The notes under the pieces: generated by a model | Told to the model about the DNA's origin: nothing | Database searches by the model: none | The model's input: only the letters and a program-made list of their open reading frames with translations | In this document: piece by piece, positions 33,704 through 45,614 of the stretch | Numbering within the stretch: position 1 is the first letter of the stretch | How the letters are laid out: every line of letters starts with the position of its first letter | NCBI RefSeq assembly: GCF_009811755.1 | Contig: NZ_BLIV01000009.1 | Span: forward strand, 62,001-126,000 | DNA length: 64,000 bases | From: Roseobacter cerasinus | GTDB taxonomy: Bacteria > Pseudomonadota > Alphaproteobacteria > Rhodobacterales > Rhodobacteraceae | Direction of reading: 5' to 3' | Program-made: the position numbers and the translations under genes

Positions 33704-35978
33704 CGTTCAACAACTCCCAAACCTTGTGCGGGGTGAAAGGCATGTCCGCCTGACGGACCCCGCGCTCCCACAGCGCGTCCTGCACTGCGTTTGCGACCGC
33801 AGCCAGCGCGCCGACGGTGCCAGCCTCGCCACAGCCCTTCATTCCCATGATGTTGGCGGTGGATGGAACCGGCTCTGACGTAAATGAAATATTGGGGACG
33901 TCATCCGCGCGCGGCAAGGCATAGTCCATGAACGATGCCGTGAGCAATTGGCCATCTTCGTCAAAGACAACATGCTCGGTCAGCGCCTGGCCGATCCCCT
34001 GAACCACGCCGCCATGCACTTGACCTTCGGCCAACATCGGATTGATAAGGTTGCCAAAATCGTCAACAACTGTGTAGCGGTCGACGGTCACGACGCCAGT
34101 GTCCGGGTCGACCACAACCTCTGAAACATGGCATCCGTTGGGGAAGCTGCGCGCCTCCAGCTTGGCGCGCGCTTCATGCACCAGAAGATCGTCGCGCCCC
34201 TGCTCACGAGCCATATCCGCCACGTCGAGCATCGTCGGCGTGAGGTTTGAACCTTCAGCGCGAAAGCGTTCATCGTCAAAGGAAATCTCGGAGGCGGGCA
34301 CGCCCATCTCATCCGCCAGAAAGTCGGTAAAGGCTTGCGTCATCTGGGCCACCGTGGCCAGAGTGGCATTGTTCTGTACGGTGACGGAGCGGGAGCCGCC
34401 GGTGCCGCCGCCTTGTGCGATTTGATCGCTGTCGCCCTGTAAGACAAAGATCTTGTCTGCCGGAATGCCGGTCTGATCGGCGAGGAAAGACGCAAAAACC
34501 GTCTCATGCCCCTGCCCAGTGGATTGTGTGCCCACAAAAATCGTCACCGTACCATCCTCGTTAAACGCGACCTTCGCGCTTTCGGAAGGATCGCCCAAAA
34601 TACTTTCTATATAGTAACACAAGCCCACACCCCGCAGTAGGCCCTTGGCGGCATCAGACTGTTTGCGCGCCGCAAAGCCGCTGAAATCCGCCTCGGCGAG
34701 GCCTCGGTCGAGCACCTTGTTAAAATCGCCGACGTCATAGGTTTCGCCGGTGGACGTGGCATAGGGGAATTGGTCGGGCTTGATGAAATTGCGCCGCCGC
34801 AGCTCGACCGGGTCGACACCCAGCTCGCGCGCCGCGCGGTCGATCAGCCGCTCCAGCACGTAGATCGCCTCGGGCCGTCCGGCGCCACGATAGGCGTCCA
34901 CATAGGTGGTGTTGGTGTAAATCCCCTCAACGTGCAGCCAGGTGGTCTGCACATCGTAGACGCCCATCAGAACCCGGCTGAAGAGCTGGCTTTGGATAAA
35001 CTGGCCGAAATGGCTGTTGTAGGCCCCAAGGTTGCAGCGTGTGTGCACCCGGTAGGCCGTGATCCGGTTGCTCTCGTCAAAAGCAAACTCAGCCGTCGAG
35101 GTCAGATCGCGACCGGCATTGTCGCTGAGCATCGCCTCCGTCCGGTCCGACATCCAGCGCACGGGCCGCCCTATGACCCGAGCCGCATGGGCGGCGAGCG
35201 CATACTCCGGGTATGGAAAGCCCTTCATGCCAAAGCCGCCACCCACATCTGGATTGGTCACCCGGACCTGGTCCCGCTCAAGACCCAAGGCGCGGGCGAT
35301 TGCAGTCTTTTGCTCCCAAACACCCTGCCCGCCCAAAGAGACATGAACGCGGTCCCCGTCCCACTCCGCGTAGCAGCCGCGCGGCTCCAGCGAGGTGACG
35401 ATGATGCGGTTGTCGCCGACATCAAGGCTCACGGTCTTGGCCGCAGCCTTGAACGCCGCATTGGTTGCAGCCTCGTCGCCCATGCCCCAGTCAAAGGCCA
35501 GGTTGTCCGGCACATCATCATGCACCAAAGGCCCACCGAGGGTCAGATCCATCTTGGCTGGCAGATCGTCATGGTCCAGCACAATGAGTTCTGCTGCATC
35601 ACGCGCCTGGTTCAGCGTCTCGGCCACGATGAATGCGACAGGTTCGCCAACATAGCGTAGCTTGTTCTTTGCGAGCAAAGGACGGTCGGGCGCGGCCCCG
35701 CGAGATCCATCGCGGTTCTCGACAGTGGCCGCAAACATGTTGATGTCGAGACCGGCCTCCAGAAGGTCATCGACAGTCAAAACCGCATGCACACCATCGG
35801 CAATGCGCGCATCCGTGACGTCGAGTTCCGTGATGTGCGCATGTGCAACAGGGGACCGAAACACAAAGGCTGTGGCCGCCGCTTCGGGTGCCAGATCGTC
35901 CACATAACGCCCTTGTCCGGTTAGAAACCGCACATCCTCGACACGCTTTATTGACTGTGATCGACCGAACTTTTCCAC
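33681..35978 (-). CDS. CoxL-like (form II) molybdopterin-binding large subunit
   Basis: A 765-residue xanthine dehydrogenase family large subunit. The N-terminal aldehyde oxidase a/b hammerhead (KRVEDVRFLTGQGRYVDDLA) leads to Moco-binding domains with GGGFGMKG, the form II active-site loop AYRGAGR (form I CO dehydrogenase has AYRCSFR), QGGGTGGS and the catalytic Glu in GMKGCGEAGTVGALA. The form II loop means CO oxidation is unlikely; a hydroxylase of an unidentified substrate is expected. No FAD (CoxM) or 2Fe-2S (CoxS) subunit gene lies in the window. A 48-bp palindrome lies 45 bp upstream. Confidence 0.9.
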   Translation of the reverse strand: MEKFGRSQSIKRVEDVRFLTGQGRYVDDLAPEAAATAFVFRSPVAHAHITELDVTDARIADGVHAVLTVDDLLEAGLDINMFAATVENRDGSRGAAPDRPLLAKNKLRYVGEPVAFIVAETLNQARDAAELIVLDHDDLPAKMDLTLGGPLVHDDVPDNLAFDWGMGDEAATNAAFKAAAKTVSLDVGDNRIIVTSLEPRGCYAEWDGDRVHVSLGGQGVWEQKTAIARALGLERDQVRVTNPDVGGGFGMKGFPYPEYALAAHAARVIGRPVRWMSDRTEAMLSDNAGRDLTSTAEFAFDESNRITAYRVHTRCNLGAYNSHFGQFIQSQLFSRVLMGVYDVQTTWLHVEGIYTNTTYVDAYRGAGRPEAIYVLERLIDRAARELGVDPVELRRRNFIKPDQFPYATSTGETYDVGDFNKVLDRGLAEADFSGFAARKQSDAAKGLLRGVGLCYYIESILGDPSESAKVAFNEDGTVTIFVGTQSTGQGHETVFASFLADQTGIPADKIFVLQGDSDQIAQGGGTGGSRSVTVQNNATLATVAQMTQAFTDFLADEMGVPASEISFDDERFRAEGSNLTPTMLDVADMAREQGRDDLLVHEARAKLEARSFPNGCHVSEVVVDPDTGVVTVDRYTVVDDFGNLINPMLAEGQVHGGVVQGIGQALTEHVVFDEDGQLLTASFMDYALPRADDVPNISFTSEPVPSTANIMGMKGCGEAGTVGALAAVANAVQDALWERGVRQADMPFTPHKVWELLNGEPIAAE

Positions 35979-36022
35979 AAGAGGCTCCTTTGCCGCCAGA
36001 GTGACCTCGGGGACACTAGCGG

Positions 36023-36070
36023 GGCCAGCGCGCTTGTCCAGTCAGGCCTGACTGGACAAGCGCGCTGGCC
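36023..36070. repeat. 48-bp perfect palindrome
   Basis: The 24 nt at 36023-36046 are exactly the reverse complement of 36047-36070, with no spacer. It lies 45-92 bp upstream of the CoxL-like gene start and 29 bp past the terminator of the VPLPA-CTERM gene. Possible roles are a dimeric or tetrameric operator, a two-way transcription block or a recombination relic. Confidence 0.9.
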
Positions 36071-36098
36071 TGGCCCAACCCGCAATCGGTTCGCTCAT

Positions 36099-36129
36099 AA
36101 AAAAAGCCTCGGTGCGGTGACCGAGGCTT
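36099..36129 (-). terminator. Intrinsic terminator of the VPLPA-CTERM gene
   Basis: On the minus strand a perfect 10-bp stem (AAGCCTCGGT/ACCGAGGCTT) with a 6-nt loop is followed by seven T residues. It lies 25 bp past the stop at 36154. Confidence 0.9.
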
Positions 36130-36153
36130 CCAAGTGTCTTATATCGCGAAACG

Positions 36154-36777
36154 TCAGGCCTTGCGACGCCGACGGGTCATTGCCATAAGGCCAAGGCCGC
36201 CAACCAACAGCAAGCCTGTTGCTGGGATCGGAATGACAGCTGGCTCGATGCCGGTGATGATGCGAATGTAGTCACCAGGATCGTTTGCAGCCCAGTCGAC
36301 CAGCACCCGCGACAGGTTGCCCGGGTCAATACTCACATCATCGGGGGCTTCGATACCACGCAAATCGGGGCTTAGGTACGTGACATCATCGGCACCAAGG
36401 AAATCACTATCGATCAGCAAATCGACCGATGTGATGATACCCAGAATATTTGAGTCAAAGTCGACATACCCGTCCTGAAAGCTCTCAGAGGCAGGGTCGA
36501 AGAAAACATAATGGCTCGAAATCGTGGTTCCCGCAGCGATCGTCCCGCCAATATCCGTGACGAGATCAGCACCAAGGGTGATCGACTGCTTCTCATTGAA
36601 CGCAAACAATCTATCGATTTGTTGGTTGTTCTCGCCAACCATAAGCCCGGTGGTGTTCACTATCTGCTCAAAAGAGCCATCACCGCCGGTCACCATACCA
36701 TCGACAACCGCCGCCTGCACCGGCTGCATCGCCAGACATACCGCGGCCGCACCGCAAACAAAAAACGTCCTCATCAT
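36154..36777 (-). CDS. VPLPA-CTERM/PEP-CTERM-type surface protein
   Basis: A 207-residue secreted protein. The signal peptide (MMRTFFVCGAAAVCLAMQPV, cleavage near VQA-AVV) and the C-terminal sorting signal IPIPATGLLLVGGLGLMAMT followed by RRRRKA match the VPLPA-CTERM tripartite form: short Pro-rich motif, transmembrane helix, Arg cluster. Such proteins are cut by an exosortase-type enzyme (not in the window) and placed on the cell surface or in exopolysaccharide. The middle is Asp/Gly/Ser-rich without a known domain. Start at 36777 follows AAAGGAAG. Confidence 0.85.
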   Translation of the reverse strand: MMRTFFVCGAAAVCLAMQPVQAAVVDGMVTGGDGSFEQIVNTTGLMVGENNQQIDRLFAFNEKQSITLGADLVTDIGGTIAAGTTISSHYVFFDPASESFQDGYVDFDSNILGIITSVDLLIDSDFLGADDVTYLSPDLRGIEAPDDVSIDPGNLSRVLVDWAANDPGDYIRIITGIEPAVIPIPATGLLLVGGLGLMAMTRRRRKA

Positions 36778-36986
36778 TCTCACTCTTCCTTTAGGGGGCT
36801 ACACCGCGCAGCCCGACTCTCCCCGCGTGAGTGTGGCCCGCCGATTGAGAAGAAAAAATGACAATGTTTCCCGCTAAGCGAGTATCCGCCGGTGGCAACG
36901 CTGCGACCGGCGAAACCGCGCTCTTTCCCTCCCCTGCGACATTAGGTAGAGCACAGCGTGATCAAAATTTAGACGGATGGTGTGCC

Positions 36987-40103
<3,117 letters not shown>

Positions 40104-40112
40104 GGTGCGCCA

Positions 40113-40442
40113 ATGCGCAGCTTTCGCTCTCTTGTTGAACGGCAAATCGCCAAGGCACGGGCCTCTGGCGCGCTGACCGGGCTTAAGGGTGAAGGCGCGC
40201 CCCTGCCCCAACGCCCTGTCGAAACAGATGATCAGGCAGCGGTTGGGGCGGGTATGCGCATCATGGCGGAGGCGGGTGTAGTTCCTGAGGAGTTTGCCTT
40301 TAAAAAACAACTGGAGGCGGCCCGCCAAGCCTATACGCAGTCTGCGGATGACACGGCCCGTAAGGCAGCCATGCAGACCATCGCGGACCTTGAGCTGCGC
40401 TTTGAGATTGCCCGCGAGGCGCGGCGCAAGTTCATGTCCTGA
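40113..40442 (+). CDS. DUF1992 (DnaJ homologue subfamily C member 28-like) protein
   Basis: A 109-residue helical protein with the DUF1992 pattern: RSLVERQIAKARASGALTGLKGEGAPLP near the start (first ~35 residues) then EEFAFKKQLEAARQAY. The family is widespread and has no known biochemical role. It starts 9 bp after valS and probably shares its transcript. TAAGG precedes the ATG. Confidence 0.88.
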   Translation: MRSFRSLVERQIAKARASGALTGLKGEGAPLPQRPVETDDQAAVGAGMRIMAEAGVVPEEFAFKKQLEAARQAYTQSADDTARKAAMQTIADLELRFEIAREARRKFMS

Positions 40443-40449
40443 TCGCCGG

Positions 40450-41238
40450 TTACTCGAACACCGGGGCACGTTTGGCGAATTGCGCAGCCACCACCTCCAT
40501 CTGCTCAGCCGTGCCAATCAACTTGGCCTGAAGGCGCGATTCTTCCATCAGGATGTCGCCCGCCTGCCCCTCTTCCGCCACAGCGATTAGCGCCTTGGCC
40601 GCGCGGATGGCCTTGGGGCTTTTGCCCGCGATGTTCCGCGCCAGGTTTTGCGCGGCCTCAAGCGGTGTCTCCGACAGTTCCGTCACCAGCCCCCAGCGCT
40701 CAGCCTGAACCGCGTCAATCGGCATCGCTGTATAGACCAACCGGCGCAGCACATCGGACCGCACCAGCCGAGGCAAAAGCACCATGCCACCCATGTCGGG
40801 CACGATGCCCCACTTCATCTCCATCACCGCCAGCCTGGTGTCAGGCGCGGCAATGCGGATATCGGCACCCAGTGCAATCTGCAGACCTGCGCCAAAACAC
40901 ACGCCATGCAGCGCCGCAATCACGGGGATCTCAAGCCGGTGCCAGATCATCGCAATCTCCTGCCAGCGGTTGGTTGTGCCACCGCCATGGGTGCGCGGCA
41001 TGATGACCTGCTTCATGTCCTGCCCAATCATCGCGCCCAGACTGCCGATGTCGATCCCGGCACAAAACCCTTCGCCCGCACCAGAAAGCACCACCGCGCG
41101 GGCGTTGGAGCCTGCGACCTCTTCGCCCGTGGCAATCAGTGCCTCGATCATCTCGGGATCAACCGCATTGCGCTTCTCCGGGCGGTTGAGCTGCACATGG
41201 GCGATGTGGTCGGTCACTGTCAGGGTCACGCGGGACAT
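40450..41238 (-). CDS. Enoyl-CoA hydratase/isomerase (crotonase) family protein
   Basis: A 262-residue crotonase-fold protein. The oxyanion-hole motifs are GAGEGFCAGIDIGSLG and ALHGVCFGAGLQIALGADIR. A Glu corresponding to the E. coli FadB catalytic pair is seen in MEMKWGIVPDMGG at one position and an Asp at the other, so the reaction may be isomerisation or hydration. The start at 41238 has AAGGAGG 6 nt upstream; the frame extends to 41334 without support. It stands alone, converging on DUF1992. Confidence 0.85.
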   Translation of the reverse strand: MSRVTLTVTDHIAHVQLNRPEKRNAVDPEMIEALIATGEEVAGSNARAVVLSGAGEGFCAGIDIGSLGAMIGQDMKQVIMPRTHGGGTTNRWQEIAMIWHRLEIPVIAALHGVCFGAGLQIALGADIRIAAPDTRLAVMEMKWGIVPDMGGMVLLPRLVRSDVLRRLVYTAMPIDAVQAERWGLVTELSETPLEAAQNLARNIAGKSPKAIRAAKALIAVAEEGQAGDILMEESRLQAKLIGTAEQMEVVAAQFAKRAPVFE

Positions 41239-41349
41239 TTGGGCCTCCTTGTCTGGATGACCTATCTGACCGTTGCCGTGCTGCAATAGCCAGACAAACG
41301 TTGGGGCAGCCCAAGGCTTGCCGAACACCGCCAAGCTGTCTTATCTGGC

Positions 41350-42459
41350 ATGATGACGGACTATCGCCTGACTTCGCTTGCCAAATCGCTTCCCGACACC
41401 GTGCCCTTTGTCGGCCCCGAGACGCAAGAACGAGCCAGATCGCGCCTGTTTGATGCCCGACTCGGTGCCAATGAGAATGTCTTTGGCCCCTCTCCCACAG
41501 CCGTTCGTGCAATGGCGGAGACCCAACACTGGATGTATGGCGACCCCGAAAGCTTTGAGTTGCGCGAGGCGCTGGCGGATCACAACGGGATCACCCCGGA
41601 TATGATTGTGGTGGGCGAAGGCATCGATGCGCTCCTAGGCTATCTGGTGCGGATCATGGTGGCGCCCGGCGATGCGGTTGTCACGTCGGATGGTGCTTAT
41701 CCGACGTTCAACTACCATGTGGCGGGCTATGGCGGGGTGTTGCACAAGGTGCCCTACCGCTATGACGATCACGAGGATGCCGTCGCCCTGTTCAAGAGGG
41801 CCGCCAAGGTCGACGCCAAGCTTGTGTATCTGGCCAACCCGGACAACCCAATGGGCACGGCGTTGAGCGGGGCCGAGATTGTCGAGGCGCTTGAATACCT
41901 GCCCGACGGCACCTTGCTGGTGCTGGATGAAGCCTATCTTGAGTGTGCCACGCAAAACATCGCCCTGCCGCTGCCCTTGGATGACCCGCGCGTCATTCGG
42001 TTGCGCACATTTTCCAAGGCCTACGGGCTGGCGGGGGCCCGGGTGGGCTATGCCATGGGCGCACCCGGTCTGATCCGCGCGTTTGAGAAGGTGCGCAATC
42101 ACTTCGGCATGAACCGGGCGGCACAGGCAGGGGCGTTGGCCGCACTGGAAGATCAGACCTGGTTGCGCTCCGTGCAGGCCCGCATCGCCGCGTCTCGTAA
42201 CAGGATTGCCGAAATCGCCCGAAAGAACGGGTTGAGAACTCTCCCTTCTCATACCAATTTCGTGACCATCGACTGTGGCAGCGGCCCTGAATTTGCAAAA
42301 GCGGTTCTGAATGAGATCGTCGCGCGCGGTGTGTTCATCCGCATGCCGTTTGTCGCGCCGCAGAACCGCTGCATCCGGATCAGCTGTGGGCGTCCCGCGC
42401 AGCTTGATATTCTGACGGAGGTCATTCCGCTCGCATTGCGTGCCGCAGAATTGAGGTGA
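41350..42459 (+). CDS. HisC-like PLP-dependent aminotransferase
   Basis: A 369-residue fold-type I aminotransferase of class I/II. The PLP-binding Lys is in LRTFSKAYGLAGARVGYAMG, with SDGAYPTFNYH, YLANPDNPMGT and VLDEAYLE around the cofactor, and RISCGRPAQL near the C-terminus. It resembles histidinol-phosphate aminotransferases and related aromatic aminotransferases, but no his genes adjoin, so the substrate is open. Two ATGs (41350, 41353) are in tandem with no clear ribosome site. A small membrane protein gene follows. Confidence 0.85.
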   Translation: MMTDYRLTSLAKSLPDTVPFVGPETQERARSRLFDARLGANENVFGPSPTAVRAMAETQHWMYGDPESFELREALADHNGITPDMIVVGEGIDALLGYLVRIMVAPGDAVVTSDGAYPTFNYHVAGYGGVLHKVPYRYDDHEDAVALFKRAAKVDAKLVYLANPDNPMGTALSGAEIVEALEYLPDGTLLVLDEAYLECATQNIALPLPLDDPRVIRLRTFSKAYGLAGARVGYAMGAPGLIRAFEKVRNHFGMNRAAQAGALAALEDQTWLRSVQARIAASRNRIAEIARKNGLRTLPSHTNFVTIDCGSGPEFAKAVLNEIVARGVFIRMPFVAPQNRCIRISCGRPAQLDILTEVIPLALRAAELR

Positions 42460-42512
42460 CGCGTCCGGATCGTGACCTATACTTCGCTCCATCGCAGCAG
42501 ACGCGAGGCAAC

Positions 42513-42707
42513 ATGGACAGAGACAAGATTGGCCGGGCCCCGAATTTCACCACCGCCTGTATCGTGATGTTTGGCGTCAACCTGACGTGGATACTGTTGT
42601 TTCTATTTGCACTCTGGGGGCTGGTGGCCGCTGTGTTCTTCGGGCTGGTGGTCAACCGCTGGGTCGACTGGCTGGCGCATCGGCGGCAGATGCAGGAGAC
42701 CTCCTAG
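42513..42707 (+). CDS. Small two-helix membrane protein
   Basis: A 64-residue protein with two adjacent hydrophobic segments (TACIVMFGVNLTWILLFLFA and LVAAVFFGLVVNRWVDWLA) and charged ends. GAGG lies 4 nt before the ATG. It begins 53 bp after the HisC-like gene and its last 4 bp overlap the convergent class V aminotransferase. Function unknown. Confidence 0.7.
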   Translation: MDRDKIGRAPNFTTACIVMFGVNLTWILLFLFALWGLVAAVFFGLVVNRWVDWLAHRRQMQETS

Positions 42708-43918
42708 GCGCCTGCCTCACCGATCACGGCCGCCGCGGCTGACAGTGCCCCAGGCCCGTGAGGCAGGTCGAGGCCGATCAGTCCTGCCTCGATACCACCG
42801 AGTAAGCCCATGATCATATGCCCGTTCACATGCCCCATGTGCCCCAGCCGGAAATAGCCGTGCCAGGCGGGGTCATCTGAGGGCACCATGCCAAGGCCAA
42901 TGCCCAGGGTGAGACCGAGGTTGCGCTCCGTCCAGTCGCGCAGCCGGGTGGCGTCGGGGGCCTCCAGCCGCAGGGCTGTCACGGCGCGGCTGCGATGCGC
43001 CGGATCTGCAATGTTCATGCGCAGGCTGCCGTCAGACGACCAGGCATCACAGGCCACCCAGATGGCGCGAGCCAGCCTGTCATGTCGTGCCCAGACAGCC
43101 TCCATCCCTTCGGCCATGATCATGTCGAGGGCCGCACGTAGACCATAGAGGTGATGCGTGGGCGCGGTGCCGTTCCAGTACTCCCAGAACTCCTTGGGCT
43201 GCGCACGCGGCGTCCAATCCCAGTAGGTGCTGACGCGTGGCATGTGCGCCCGCACCGCGGCGGCCTTATCGTTGAAAAAGACAAACCCCATGCCGGGCGG
43301 CACCATCAGCCCCTTCTGACAGCCCGCCACCATGACATCGACGCCCCAGGCGTCCATTTCAAAGACATCGCAGCCCAGCGAAGCGATGCAATCCGCCATC
43401 AGGAGCGCGGGGTGCCCGCAGTCATCCAGCGCTGCGCGCAAGGCCGGGATGTCATTGCGGACGGAGCTGGAGGTATCCACATGCACGGCGAGAACCGCTT
43501 TGATCTTATGGGCCTTGTCCGCGTTCAGCGCCTCGGCGACGCGCGCCATATCCATCGGGGCGGATTTGCCGAAATCGATTGCCTCGACCTCAGCCCCAAG
43601 CGCCTCGGCCATGCCCGCCCAGCCCAGCCCGAAATGTCCGGTGGAGGGCACCAGAACCTTGTCGCCCGGGCCAATGGTGTTGGCCAGCGCCGCCTCCCAC
43701 ACCCCGTGGCCGTTGGCGATGTAGATCGCCACATGCCCGTCGGTGCGTGCCACGCGCTTCAGATCAGCCACAATGCCCAGCATCATCTCGGGCAGCTCAC
43801 CCGCGTATATGTTGGGCGCGGGCCGGTGCATGGCATTCAGCACCGCTTCGGGCATCACCGAGGGCCCCGGAATGGCAAGATAGCCGCGCCCGGCCGGGGC
43901 ATCACGAAATTGGGGCAT
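42704..43918 (-). CDS. Class V aminotransferase (alanine/serine-glyoxylate type)
   Basis: A 404-residue class V PLP enzyme. Recognisable parts are FGLGWAGMAEALGAEV, VHVDTSSSVRNDI, ADCIASLGCDVFEMDAWGVD and VAGCQKGLMVPPGMGFV, where the last contains the PLP Lys. The group covers serine-glyoxylate and alanine-glyoxylate aminotransferases and related phosphonate enzymes; the exact substrate cannot be chosen by eye. Start at 43918 has AAGGA 8 nt upstream. Confidence 0.88.
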   Translation of the reverse strand: MPQFRDAPAGRGYLAIPGPSVMPEAVLNAMHRPAPNIYAGELPEMMLGIVADLKRVARTDGHVAIYIANGHGVWEAALANTIGPGDKVLVPSTGHFGLGWAGMAEALGAEVEAIDFGKSAPMDMARVAEALNADKAHKIKAVLAVHVDTSSSVRNDIPALRAALDDCGHPALLMADCIASLGCDVFEMDAWGVDVMVAGCQKGLMVPPGMGFVFFNDKAAAVRAHMPRVSTYWDWTPRAQPKEFWEYWNGTAPTHHLYGLRAALDMIMAEGMEAVWARHDRLARAIWVACDAWSSDGSLRMNIADPAHRSRAVTALRLEAPDATRLRDWTERNLGLTLGIGLGMVPSDDPAWHGYFRLGHMGHVNGHMIMGLLGGIEAGLIGLDLPHGPGALSAAAAVIGEAGA

Positions 43919-43994
43919 AAAGACTGTCCTTTTGACCTGCGGCAACTCTAGCCGTCAAATCGACGCGGTCAATCGTAGAAGACTGCCGGAAAGC

Positions 43995-44669
43995 TCAACG
44001 CCGGGAGCCCTGGGCCAGCTTCTCTGGTGAGGCGCCCAGAACGTAGCGTGTGACAGTCCAGAGGTTGCGCATGCCGCGCCTGACCCATCCTTCTGCGTGA
44101 AAGCGCGCCGGGCTGCTCTCAGCCACGGCGTCAATGGACGTGAGCTTGCCTTTAAGGGCGCGCGCCAAAGCCACGTCCTCCATCAGCGGTTGGTCAGGAT
44201 AGCCCCCCACATCGGCATAGAGCGCCCGGGGCAGCAGCAGCCCCTGATCGCCGTAAGGCAGCCCGAAGCGGCTGCGCAGGTTGGCCCAGCCTGCCACGAT
44301 GCGGCCCGCCACACCGCCGCCCGCAAAGGCCAGACGAAACCAGCCTGCCCGCCGCGTATCAAGATGCAGGATCACGGGGCCAACCCAACCATCCCCCAGC
44401 CGCGTGTCGGCATGCAGCACCAAAAGCCACGCGCCTTGGGCCGCCGCACATCCCCGTGCCAGTTGGCCACCACGTGAGGCAGACCCTGTCACAACCTCTG
44501 CCCCCCAGGCCTTGGCCACATCAACCGTGGCATCCGTCGAACCGCCATCACTGATGATCAACTCTCGGATCAGCCCGGCCTCAAGCCCCGGAACCAGAGC
44601 CGCCAGGCACGGGCCCAGCTGTGTCTCTGCATTCAACGTCGGAATGACCACCGAAATCGGTGCGCGCAT
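43995..44669 (-). CDS. Family 2 glycosyltransferase (TIGR04283-type)
   Basis: A 224-residue GT-A fold glycosyltransferase. VVIPTLNAE, ISDGGSTDATV (nucleotide-sugar Asp), VLHADTRL (DxD-like metal site HAD) and YGDQGLLLPRALYADVGGYP match family 2, with the TIGR04283 pattern ME-DV-LARALK near residue 180. No membrane segment is present. Start at 44669 has GAGGA 8 nt upstream; the frame from 44729 lacks support. Sugar donor and acceptor unknown. Confidence 0.88.
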   Translation of the reverse strand: MRAPISVVIPTLNAETQLGPCLAALVPGLEAGLIRELIISDGGSTDATVDVAKAWGAEVVTGSASRGGQLARGCAAAQGAWLLVLHADTRLGDGWVGPVILHLDTRRAGWFRLAFAGGGVAGRIVAGWANLRSRFGLPYGDQGLLLPRALYADVGGYPDQPLMEDVALARALKGKLTSIDAVAESSPARFHAEGWVRRGMRNLWTVTRYVLGASPEKLAQGSRR

Positions 44670-44753
44670 CTGTCGTCCTCTCTCCCCCACCGCCCCCTTA
44701 CCCTTGGCGGCGCAGTGTCTATATGACATCTACCGTCAAATGAGGAGGCCCAC

Positions 44754-45488
44754 ATGACCAATCGTCGCATTCTGAAGCTCAGCGGCCCCGACGCGCGGGA
44801 CTTCCTGCAGGGGTTGATCACCAACGACATTGCGCGTCTGGACGGGGGCCTCGTCTACGCCGCCATTCTGACGCCACAAGGTAAATATATTGCCGACTTT
44901 TTTCTGGCGCAGGCCGCAGATGGCATTCTGCTGGATGTGGCGGGGAGTCTGGGCGACATGTTGGTGCAGCGGCTGACCATGTATAAGCTGCGTGCTGACG
45001 TGACGATTGGAACCACAGCGCTGCATCTGCACCGCGGGCTTGGGGCGTGCCCAGACGACGGGTTCGTCGACCCCCGGCACGAAGCGCTTGGCTGGCGGGC
45101 CTATCGCGACACGCCACAAACCGAAGACAGCACGGATTGGACGGCCCTGCGGGTCGCGCATATGATCCCAGAGACCGGGATCGAACTGACCCCGGATACC
45201 TTTATTCTGGAGGTGGGGTTCGAACGGTTGTCGGGCGTCGACTTTCGCAAAGGCTGCTACGTTGGGCAGGAGGTGACCGCTCGCATGAAACACAAGACAG
45301 AGCTGCGCAAAGGGCTGGCGCAGGTTCGCATTTCCGGCGCGGCGGAGACGGGCAGCGAGATCCTGGCCAATGGCAAGGTCGCGGGCACTTTGCTGAGCCG
45401 GACGGAAGACGCTGGGATCGCCTATCTGCGCTACGACCGGGCGGTGGGCGACATGACGGCTGGGGAAGCCAAGGTGGTGCGCGTCTGA
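44754..45488 (+). CDS. ygfZ: Folate-binding Fe-S cluster assembly/repair protein YgfZ
   Basis: A 244-residue GcvT-like protein. The signature KGCYVGQEVTARMKHK contains the conserved Cys of the YgfZ/COG0354 family, which supports activity of certain Fe-S enzymes using folate. LKLSGPDARDFLQGLITNDI is the N-terminal folate-binding motif. GAGGAGG precedes the ATG. It converges on efp across two hairpins. Confidence 0.93.
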   Translation: MTNRRILKLSGPDARDFLQGLITNDIARLDGGLVYAAILTPQGKYIADFFLAQAADGILLDVAGSLGDMLVQRLTMYKLRADVTIGTTALHLHRGLGACPDDGFVDPRHEALGWRAYRDTPQTEDSTDWTALRVAHMIPETGIELTPDTFILEVGFERLSGVDFRKGCYVGQEVTARMKHKTELRKGLAQVRISGAAETGSEILANGKVAGTLLSRTEDAGIAYLRYDRAVGDMTAGEAKVVRV

Positions 45489-45514
45489 GCAAAGCGGGTT
45501 GTTAAGGGGAGGAA

Positions 45515-45569
45515 AGCGCCCTCACCCCCATCGAGGGGGATCGGGCGCTGCCCGGCAGGGCCTGCCGGG
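45515..45569. terminator. Two adjacent hairpins between convergent ygfZ and efp
   Basis: First hairpin: AGCGCCC at 45515-45521 pairs with GGGCGCT at 45543-45549, enclosing CCCCC-ATCGA-GGGGG. Second: CCCGGCAGG at 45551-45559 pairs with CCTGCCGGG at 45561-45569. Placement suggests two-way termination, with no clear T-run on either strand. Confidence 0.6.
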
Positions 45570-45614
45570 GGCGCCAGCCGAGAGGTTGAAGGTCGTCGTA
45601 CCCCGTATCTCGCG

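Noticed and set aside
36858-36986. 43-residue N-terminal extension of valS
   Set aside because: No synthetase similarity; ATG at 36987 gives the expected length.
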